In this document: one piece after another, positions 21,155-26,617 of the stretch
Position numbering within the stretch: the stretch's first letter is position 1
Layout of the letters: every line of letters begins with the position of its first letter
Assembly: GCA_036802685.1 (NCBI GenBank)
Contig: DAIRVS010000047.1
Coordinates: 1 to 26,617, forward strand
DNA from: HGW-17 sp938004375
GTDB taxonomy: Bacteria > Myxococcota_A > Polyangia > HGW-17
Length of the DNA: 26,617 nucleotides
Reading direction: 5' to 3'
The notes under the pieces: generated by a model
Database searches by the model: none
What the model saw: the letters and a program-made list of their open reading frames with translations, nothing else
Told to the model about the DNA's origin: nothing
Translations under genes and position numbers: made by a program

Positions 21155-21781
21155 ATGGCCACCCGCATCCGGCATCACGTCAACCCGTTGTCGATGCGCA
21201 TGCTCGGGTTCGATCCCGAGCCGCTGGTCCTCGACGGCCGGCCGCTCCACGTGGAGCTGGGCTGCGCCGAGGGGGAGTTCCTCTTCCGCTTCGCCGCCGC
21301 ACATCCTGAGGTCCAGGTCGTCGGGGTGGAGATCCGTCGCGAGCTGGTGAACGACATCCGGAAGCAAGCCGAGGCCGAGGGTGTCGAAGACCGGGTGCAG
21401 GCGGTCTTCGCCAACATCCCCGTCCACCTCGGGATGCTGTTTCCGCCCGGCTCTGTGACCCGGTTTTACCTGAACTTCCCGGACCCGTACTTCAAGCGGG
21501 AGCAGCACAAGCGCCGGGTGCTCACCCCCGAGGTGGTGCGGGCCGTCCACGCGGCCCTGATCCCCGGCGGAGAGCTCTTCTTCCAGAGCGATGTTTTCGA
21601 CACCGCCCTCGACGCGATGTACGTCACCGAGCTGGCGGCCCCTGCCGGCTTCGAGAGCGTGCTTGAACCCTGGACGTTTCTGCGCCACAATCCCTATGCG
21701 GACACGCCCACCCGCCGGGAGCGTTTCTGCGTGGAAGAGGGCATCCGGATATGGCGCTTCTGCTATCGCAAATCTGCCTGA
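21155..21781 (+). CDS. trmB: tRNA (guanine-N7)-methyltransferase TrmB
   Basis: The 208-residue product is TrmB, which makes m7G46 in the variable loop of tRNA with SAM as donor. Motif I is VELGCAEGEFLFRFA (~33-47), followed by VVGVEIRRELV (motif II acidic residue) and the TrmB signature FYLNFPDPYFKREQHKRRVL (~107-126). A later GGELFFQSD and the C-terminal TRRERF match the family. Length is normal (E. coli TrmB 239, many others 200-220). The ATG at 21155 is 4 bases after the coiled-coil gene stop, suggesting coupling, and its end overlaps the next gene by 31 bases. Confidence 0.95.
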   Translation: MATRIRHHVNPLSMRMLGFDPEPLVLDGRPLHVELGCAEGEFLFRFAAAHPEVQVVGVEIRRELVNDIRKQAEAEGVEDRVQAVFANIPVHLGMLFPPGSVTRFYLNFPDPYFKREQHKRRVLTPEVVRAVHAALIPGGELFFQSDVFDTALDAMYVTELAAPAGFESVLEPWTFLRHNPYADTPTRRERFCVEEGIRIWRFCYRKSA

Positions 21782-23112
21782 GCCTGTTTCTGCAGCAGTC
21801 ACCCTTGCTGCACGAGCCCTATGTTGATGAGGGCCCCGCGTTCCGGGACCTCCCTGGCGACGGGAGCGGCGCGACCGGGGAAGACGGCGCCGGCGGGAGC
21901 GATCGCCATCCCGGTGCGACCGGCGACGACGCCCCGGACGCCCCTGCGAACCGAGGCGACCCGGCCGGTCCTCCGGCCGAGCTCGACCCCAAGGCCCTGG
22001 CCGAGCTGCGCCGCGCCCTGCAGGCCGCGATGGCGACCCCGTCGCTCCAGATGGATCCGAAGACCGACTCCTTCACGCCGCCGGATAACTTCTCGCGCTC
22101 CGTGTTCACGCCGTCGGTGTTCCCCAACGAGCGGGTCTGGGTGCTCGACACCGTGCGGATCTCCCGCGGCGGGCGCGTCGAGGCGGTCCCAGGACCGGTC
22201 ACGGTGGAGAGCGTGCCCGTGGACCCGACCCCCGCGGCCGGCCAGTACACCTTTTTCTGGGCCGAGTACCAGCTCGGGGCGCCCGGCAGCTCGTCCATCC
22301 TGCCGACCCCCGCACCCGGGTTCGTGGTCACCGAGGTGCCCTCCGGCGTGCACCTGCTGCGCAACGGGGACGACATGCTGTACTTCAAGCCCGGATCCTT
22401 CCGGCAGTCCACCCTCCGGATTCGCCTCGCCGCGCCGCGGGCCTATTTCCGGGAGCCGGCCTTCGATGACGTCGCGCTCCCCGCGCCGCGCCCTTTCGAC
22501 GGGGCGCTCCAGTTGCGGGGCATGTCCCAGCGCGTGTTCGGACGACCCGATCGCGGCTTTCTAGGCAAGATGATGCTGTACTTCCGAGGGTTCTCCGTGC
22601 GTCCGCTGCTTCCCTACGGCAACCGGATCAGCCTCGAGGAGGCCATCCTGACCCAGAAGCGGGGCGTCTGCCGCCATCGCGCGCTGCTCTTCTTCGCCAT
22701 CGCGCAGGCCTGGGGTTACGACGTGCGCCTGGTCCTCAACGAGGTGCACGCCTTCTGCGAGGTGCGCCTCCCCGGCCAGCCATGGGTCCGCGTCGATCTC
22801 GGCGGCGCGGTGCTGCCCCGGGACTTCACGCCGCCCACGGGCCCCGGCCTCTTCTCGGTCGTGACCTACCGATACCAGTTGACCGGCGGCACCGCCGTGT
22901 CCGCGGGCGACACGCTGCTGGCCGAGGTCTTCCACCGGGACCGCCCCCCCGCCCTCCTGTGGGCGATCCTCCTCGACGCGGCCGGCAGCGAGGTGTCCCG
23001 CTTCCAGTTCTTCCCCAGGAAGACCACCATCGAGCCGCTGCGGGTGCCCATCCCCGCCGGCCTCCCGGGCGGCCGATATCGCCTGATCCTGAAGCCGGAC
23101 AGCCCCCCGTAG
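21751..23112 (+). CDS. Transglutaminase-like (papain-fold) protein, probably exported
   Basis: The 453-residue product has a transglutaminase core in its second half: Cys307 in QKRGVCRHRALLF, His333 in NEVHAFCEVRL and Asp349 in WVRVDLGGA, in the usual Cys-His-Asp order and spacing. Residues 1-16 are hydrophobic (MALLLSQICLSLFLQQ) and may be a signal or anchor; residues ~20-90 are Gly/Asp/Pro-rich and low complexity; residues ~100-260 are beta-rich (YTFFWAEYQLG). A final beta-like segment follows the core. Such proteins are often proteases or cross-linkers rather than true transglutaminases. The ATG lies 31 bases inside trmB; no later ATG before the low-complexity part is better placed. It ends 18 bases from the convergent thiE stop. 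Confidence 0.85.
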   Translation: MALLLSQICLSLFLQQSPLLHEPYVDEGPAFRDLPGDGSGATGEDGAGGSDRHPGATGDDAPDAPANRGDPAGPPAELDPKALAELRRALQAAMATPSLQMDPKTDSFTPPDNFSRSVFTPSVFPNERVWVLDTVRISRGGRVEAVPGPVTVESVPVDPTPAAGQYTFFWAEYQLGAPGSSSILPTPAPGFVVTEVPSGVHLLRNGDDMLYFKPGSFRQSTLRIRLAAPRAYFREPAFDDVALPAPRPFDGALQLRGMSQRVFGRPDRGFLGKMMLYFRGFSVRPLLPYGNRISLEEAILTQKRGVCRHRALLFFAIAQAWGYDVRLVLNEVHAFCEVRLPGQPWVRVDLGGAVLPRDFTPPTGPGLFSVVTYRYQLTGGTAVSAGDTLLAEVFHRDRPPALLWAILLDAAGSEVSRFQFFPRKTTIEPLRVPIPAGLPGGRYRLILKPDSPP

Positions 23113-23130
23113 GGTCTGTTGATCCTACTG

Positions 23131-23781
23131 TCACCCGCGCATGACGGTGAGCATGCGGGCGAGGACCTCGCCCGGGTGACCGGCCTGTGTGAGCTCGGTG
23201 ACCATGGCTACGAGTCGGGCGCCGGCGTCGCGCAGTTCGGGCAAGTTACGCTCCTTGATCCCGCCCATCACCGAGAAGGGCACGCGGATCAGCGGGGCCA
23301 GCTCGCGCAGGGTGTCGAGGCCCAGGGGCGCCATGGGGTTCATCTTGGTGGCCGTGGCGTAGATGGGGCCGAGGTTGAGGGTGGAGAGGTCGTGCTCCTG
23401 GGCCGCGAGGAGCTCGTCGCGGTTGTGGGTGCTCGCGCCGATGATGGCGTCGGGCAGCAGGCGGCGCAGAGCGTCCGGTGGCAGGTCGTCCTGACCCGCG
23501 TGGACGCCGTCGGCCTCGCACAGCCGGGCGAGATCGGCGCGATCATTCACGATCAGCAGACAGCCAGCGGCGGCCGTGAGCTCCCGAAAACGCAGGGCGA
23601 GCGTCAGGAAGTCCCTATCCGGGCCGGACTTCACGCGCAACTGGAGCACCTGCGCGCCGGCGGTCACCAGCTCGCGGGCCACCCACAGCGGGTCGCGCCC
23701 GCCGCAGAACTCAGGGGTGATCACGGGGTACACACCGGCGGCGGCGAACCGTCGCTCGCGCTCCAGGCGCAGGGTCGTCAT
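23131..23781 (-). CDS. thiE: Thiamine phosphate synthase ThiE
   Basis: The 216-residue product couples HMP-PP and thiazole phosphate into thiamine phosphate. Family segments: GAQVLQLRVK (canonical YVQLREK), LLIVNDRADLARLCEADGVHAGQDDLP (the IND...DGVHLGQ.DLP motif), IIGASTHNRDEL, LNLGPIYATATKMN (GP.F.T.TK) and FSVMGGIKERNLPEL. Length is normal. The Asn-Asp and Gly-His-Gly-Gln residues that bind the pyrophosphate are kept. The ATG at 23781 overlaps the thiH stop by ATGA, so it is the last gene of a three-gene minus-strand unit. A second ThiE-like function such as TenI cannot be fully excluded but the motif set favours ThiE. Confidence 0.92.
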   Translation of the reverse strand: MTTLRLERERRFAAAGVYPVITPEFCGGRDPLWVARELVTAGAQVLQLRVKSGPDRDFLTLALRFRELTAAAGCLLIVNDRADLARLCEADGVHAGQDDLPPDALRRLLPDAIIGASTHNRDELLAAQEHDLSTLNLGPIYATATKMNPMAPLGLDTLRELAPLIRVPFSVMGGIKERNLPELRDAGARLVAMVTELTQAGHPGEVLARMLTVMRG

Positions 23782-24851
23782 GGGGCCTCCGTCATGGCCT
23801 CGGACCAGTCCTTCCAGACCGGATCAAGGCCACGCGCAGCGATCACCGCCGCCAGCTCTGCGGGCTCGCGGGTGTCATGCACGGCGAACTGTTCGCCGGC
23901 GGCGGACTTCCCGGAATAGCCGCCCGGGGTGGTGACCGAGCCCGCGCTCATGCGGGTCACGCCCAGGCCCAGAAAGCCGTCCCGCAGCCGGGCCGACTCC
24001 CGGGTGGAGAGCACGAGCTCGGCGTCGGGGAACATCAATCGAAGCGTGAAGATCATGCGGGCCAGCTCGGCGTCGGAGACCGGGTGCGAAGGCGTGTAGC
24101 CGCCAGCGGCGGGCCTGAGCCGCGGGAAGGAGAAGGCGAGCCGCGTCTGCCAGGAGGCCCGCTGCACCTCCTGCGCGTGCATCCACAGCCTCCGCAGCTC
24201 GTCGCGCCAGGGGGCGAGCCCCAGCAGGAAGCCCAGCCCCACGCCGCGCATGCCGGCCTGCGCCGCCGCGATGGGGGCCGCGCGGCGGGCGTCGTAGTCG
24301 GCCTTGGGACCGCCGGGGTGCACGGCGGCGTAGACGTCCCGGTCGTAGGTCTCCTGGTACAGAGTGACCGCGGCGGCGCCGGCCGCGACCAGCCTGGCGT
24401 ACTCGTCCCGCGCCATGGGGTACACCTCGATCGAGACGTGGGCGAAGTGCTCGCGGCACAGGTCGACGGCCCGCTCGAGGTAGCTCACCGGCACCCGCCG
24501 ACGGTCCTCGCCCGTCAGCAGCAGCACGTGGGAGAAGCCCCGCGCCCGCAGCGACGCCGCCTCGGTACGGATCCGGTCCTCGGTGAGGGTCGCGCGGGTC
24601 ACTTCCTGGCGCGACGAGAAGCCGCAGTAGAGGCAGGGGTTGACGCAGAAGTTCGAGAGGTACAAGGGCGCGTACAGCGTGATCGTGCGTCCGAAGCGAC
24701 GCAGGGTGAGCGCCGCCGAGGCCCGGGCCAGCGCCTCCAGATTGATGCCAGCGGTGGATCCGTCACTCCCTTCGGGCGCGAGGAGGGCCTCGAGGTCCGC
24801 CGCCGAGCGGGTCTCGCGGGCCATGAGGGCGTCGAGGTCGAGCATGCTCAT
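23778..24851 (-). CDS. thiH: Tyrosine lyase ThiH (radical SAM, 2-iminoacetate synthase)
   Basis: The 357-residue product cleaves tyrosine with a SAM radical to give 2-iminoacetate (dehydroglycine) for ThiG. The 4Fe-4S motif is C69, C73, C76 (SNFCVNPCLYCGFS). Further ThiH features are LLLTGEDRRRVPVSYL, SIEVYPM, AVTLYQETYDRDVYAAVHPGGPK, and GVGLGFLLGLAPWR, and the C-terminal third has SAGSVTTPGGY. Length is normal. The start is ATG 24851, which overlaps the upstream stop (ATGA); a second ATG is 6 bases on. Using ThiH instead of the flavin oxidase ThiO suggests the thiazole pathway can run without oxygen. Confidence 0.95.
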   Translation of the reverse strand: MSMLDLDALMARETRSAADLEALLAPEGSDGSTAGINLEALARASAALTLRRFGRTITLYAPLYLSNFCVNPCLYCGFSSRQEVTRATLTEDRIRTEAASLRARGFSHVLLLTGEDRRRVPVSYLERAVDLCREHFAHVSIEVYPMARDEYARLVAAGAAAVTLYQETYDRDVYAAVHPGGPKADYDARRAAPIAAAQAGMRGVGLGFLLGLAPWRDELRRLWMHAQEVQRASWQTRLAFSFPRLRPAAGGYTPSHPVSDAELARMIFTLRLMFPDAELVLSTRESARLRDGFLGLGVTRMSAGSVTTPGGYSGKSAAGEQFAVHDTREPAELAAVIAARGLDPVWKDWSEAMTEAP

Positions 24852-25480
24852 TCCTGGTCCCCGCCGCCCAGGCTCATCCAGAGGAAGGCGCAGAACGCCG
24901 CGGTCCCCGGGCGCAGCGACGGATCGACACGGGCCTGCAGCTCCAGGATCGCGGCGCGGTAGGCCTCGTAGAAATCCCAGGTGGGGGTCGCCCGGTAGGG
25001 GGGCACGTCGAGCCCGAAGGTCGCGATCACGCCCTTGACCGTGGTGGGCTTCAGGAACACCTCCGTGGTCGGGTGATAGTACATGGGGACGGCGGTCTGC
25101 AGGGACCACTTCGCCAGATGGCCGGCGACCAGCACCTCGAGCACGCCCTCGAAGCCCGTTTTCCGGTCGCCGTGGAGCCACTCCCTGAGCCCGCCGGCCA
25201 GGCGCTTTTTGTCCGCCGGGAGCATCCCGGCGGCGAAGTCCCGGAACCGGGGCTTCTCGAACACCGAGACGACGGTGGCCTTGCCCACCAGCTCGGCGAA
25301 GCCGGCCACGATGGCGTTGGGGTCGCGGAAGTTCGCCTTCGCGAAGCGCTCCCGGGCGAGTTGCGTCATCTTCGGCATCCGGTGCTTCTTGCCCATCGCG
25401 AGCATGTCCGGATGCTCGAAGCCGCCGGGAAACCGCTCCAGGAAGGCCTCCTGCGCCTGCGCGAGCCTGTCCAGATCCAT
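24848..25480 (-). CDS. Unknown 210-residue cytoplasmic protein translationally coupled to thiH
   Basis: The product starts at ATG 25480 with a good GAAGGAGA element; the longer frame to 25561 is Arg-rich and lacks a site. I did not recognise a family. Visible features: no signal or membrane helix; an N-terminal helical part (FLERFPGGFEHPDMLAM), basic QLARERFAKANF, a conserved-looking VSVFEKPRFRDFAAGM, and a late YYHPTTEVFLKPTTVKGVI followed by YRATPTWDFYEAYRAAI, aromatic-rich stretches that may form a ligand site. It overlaps thiH by ATGA, so it is made at the same ribosomes. That placement suggests a link to thiazole synthesis, but this is inference; a generic metabolic gene is also possible. 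Confidence 0.8.
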   Translation of the reverse strand: MDLDRLAQAQEAFLERFPGGFEHPDMLAMGKKHRMPKMTQLARERFAKANFRDPNAIVAGFAELVGKATVVSVFEKPRFRDFAAGMLPADKKRLAGGLREWLHGDRKTGFEGVLEVLVAGHLAKWSLQTAVPMYYHPTTEVFLKPTTVKGVIATFGLDVPPYRATPTWDFYEAYRAAILELQARVDPSLRPGTAAFCAFLWMSLGGGDQE

Positions 25481-25532
25481 CGTCGTCTCCTTCGCGGGTG
25501 CTCGTGTGACGCGGCCCCGCGTCCGCCCCCGG

Positions 25533-25561
25533 AATCTACGGAAAAACCGGCGCGCTGGCAA
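25533..25561 (-). promoter_or_regulatory. Candidate promoter of the unknown-thiH-thiE operon
   Basis: On the minus strand: TTGCCA (25561-25556), 17-base spacer, TAGATT (25538-25533). The predicted start is near 25526, leaving a ~45-base leader with GAAGGAG before the ATG at 25480. That leader is too short for a TPP riboswitch, and no THI-box core motif (CTGAGA) was seen. Confidence 0.45.
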
Positions 25562-25613
25562 TCACGGAACCGAAAAACGAAGGCCACGTCATCCGGGATC
25601 ACCGGAAAAGCCG

Positions 25614-25641
25614 TTGTAAAAATAATCGCTTCGGATATATT
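25614..25641 (+). promoter_or_regulatory. Candidate promoter of the Cys-rich repeat lipoprotein
   Basis: TTGTAA (25614-25619), 16-base spacer, TATATT (25636-25641), predicted start near 25648 and a ~37-base leader with GGGGA before the ATG at 25685. The 204-bp spacer containing it and the thi promoter is more AT-rich than the rest of the region. Confidence 0.45.
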
Positions 25642-25684
25642 GAACGACGGTCACGTCCCGAGCGCGACCGGAACGGGGATTGCC

Positions 25685-26617
25685 ATGTCTTCAGTGCGTC
25701 TGCTGGCCGTGTTTCTCGTCATCACCGCTTTCTCCTGCGACAACGAGGTCAAGGTGAAGGACTCTTGCGGTGACGGGTTCGTCGACCCCGGGGAGGAGTG
25801 TGACGGCGCCGATCTGGCCGGCCAGAGCTGCGGGACGCTCGGACACTACAACACGGGAGGGACGCTCTCGTGCCGGTCCGACTGCACCTGGGACCGTGCC
25901 GACTGCGGCGGGCGCTGCGGCGACGACACCCTCGAGGAGGCCGGGGGAGAGGCGTGCGACGGCGTGGACTTCGGCGGCGCGACCTGCACCTCCCTGGGCT
26001 TTCACGGAGGCTACCTCCAGTGCACGGAGGGCTGCGCGCTGGACACAACCGTGTGCGAGGAGACCGGCGCCTGCGGCGACGGCGTGATCCAGCTCAATTA
26101 TGGTGAGGTGTGCGACGGTGACGATCTGGCCGGCGAGACCTGCGCGTCCATGGGGTTCACCGAGGGGACGCTGGCCTGCTCGGACGAGTGCGCCTACGAC
26201 CTGAGCGGCTGCCTGAGCGGCTGCGGCAACGGACAGGTGGAGGTCGGCGAGACCTGCGATGACGGCGACACCGGGTCCGGCGACGGCTGCGACGCGGCCT
26301 GCGCGGTCGAGGAGGGCTGGGAGTGCGACGACCAGGAGCCCTCCGGGTGCGCGCCGGTCTGCGGAGACGGTCGGATCCTCGGGGACGAGGAGTGCGAGGG
26401 AGATGACCTGGGCGGCGCGACCTGCGGCTCCCTGGGCTTCCCGGGCGGCACGCTCGTCTGCGGCGGGGACTGCCGCCTGGACACCGCCGGCTGCGACACC
26501 TGGGTCGCCGTGGACGTCGGCCTGGCCCACACCTGCGCCATCGACGGGGACGGCGCCCTGTGGTTGCTGGTCTTGACGGTGAAGTCATCTCTGGTCGGTT
26601 CTTGGTTCGCTCCTTTT
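25685..26617 (+). CDS. Cys-rich CGDG-repeat lipoprotein entering an RCC1-like repeat region (runs off the window end)
   Basis: The frame is open from ATG 25685 to the last base, giving ~311 visible residues. The N-terminus (LLAVFLVITAFSC) is a lipoprotein-type signal with Cys18, though the residues before Cys are not canonical. Five or more repeats of ~45 residues follow, each opening with CGDG or CGNG and holding GE.CDG..LAG.TC..LGF..G.L.C...C, the myxobacterial-type Cys-rich repeat found in many secreted proteins. After the last repeat comes VAVDVGLAHTCAIDGDGALW, the start of an RCC1-like beta-propeller blade. The last ~18 codons do not continue as RCC1 (expected Trp/Gly after ALW) and are less GC-rich; see findings. 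A surface or outer-membrane role is likely; the partner is unknown. Confidence 0.85.
   Translation, partial: MSSVRLLAVFLVITAFSCDNEVKVKDSCGDGFVDPGEECDGADLAGQSCGTLGHYNTGGTLSCRSDCTWDRADCGGRCGDDTLEEAGGEACDGVDFGGATCTSLGFHGGYLQCTEGCALDTTVCEETGACGDGVIQLNYGEVCDGDDLAGETCASMGFTEGTLACSDECAYDLSGCLSGCGNGQVEVGETCDDGDTGSGDGCDAACAVEEGWECDDQEPSGCAPVCGDGRILGDEECEGDDLGGATCGSLGFPGGTLVCGGDCRLDTAGCDTWVAVDVGLAHTCAIDGDGALWLLVLTVKSSLVGSWFAPF

Noticed and set aside
23113..23130. Bidirectional terminator between the transglutaminase-like gene and thiE
   Set aside because: The 18-bp gap has no inverted repeat or T-run.

Overview
The window is about 26.6 kb of GC-rich, gene-dense bacterial DNA from a Gram-negative organism, most likely a myxobacterium-like lineage (Myxococcota, formerly Deltaproteobacteria). 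Evidence for this is a MYXO-CTERM-like sorting tail on a secreted NlpC/P60-like protein, Cys-rich CGDG/GEECDG repeat proteins, a Hanks-type Ser/Thr kinase, several short lipoproteins, an RpoH-type sigma factor and FxsA. No rRNA, tRNA, CRISPR array, insertion sequence or phage gene was seen. The genes look chromosomal and mostly house-keeping or cell-envelope.

Region 1 (1-6874, minus strand) is a tight six-gene run read right to left: a PBP4-type D-Ala-D-Ala carboxypeptidase, a large lipoprotein, a secreted beta-propeller-like protein, the MYXO-CTERM NlpC/P60-like protein, a radical SAM/SPASM-like enzyme and the N-terminus of an RND/MMPL exporter. Gaps are 32-44 bp or 4-bp ATGA overlaps, so it is probably one envelope operon.

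Region 2 (6840-10630, plus strand) is an operon of a stand-alone AICAR formyltransferase, FxsA, an RpoH-like sigma factor and RsmI. A good promoter lies inside the divergent dacB 5' end. Region 3 (10631-10904) carries the strongest sigma-70-like promoter of the window and a roughly 200-nt, lower-GC, strongly structured RNA with interleaved helices that ends just before an RluA-family pseudouridine synthase gene. I could not assign it to an RNA family, and it is the best candidate for something undescribed.

Region 4 (11929-19956) contains a TPR lipoprotein, a 1221-residue hybrid sensor kinase, a convergent DnaQ-type exonuclease with a WYL-like C-terminal tail, and a Ser/Thr kinase with a coiled-coil tail followed by two small lipoproteins. 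Region 5 (20065-25480) holds split thiazole/thiamine genes: thiG alone on the minus strand, then a plus-strand cluster (54-residue coiled-coil protein, trmB, transglutaminase-like protein), then a minus-strand set (unknown 210-residue protein, thiH, thiE) joined by ATGA overlaps. The 102-bp thiG/coiled-coil divergent spacer holds two promoters whose predicted starts lie at or next to the start codons, plus a perfect palindrome over one -35 box. Region 6 (25685-end) is the start of a Cys-rich repeat lipoprotein running into an RCC1-like motif; its last ~50 bases look compositionally foreign and may be an assembly-end artefact.
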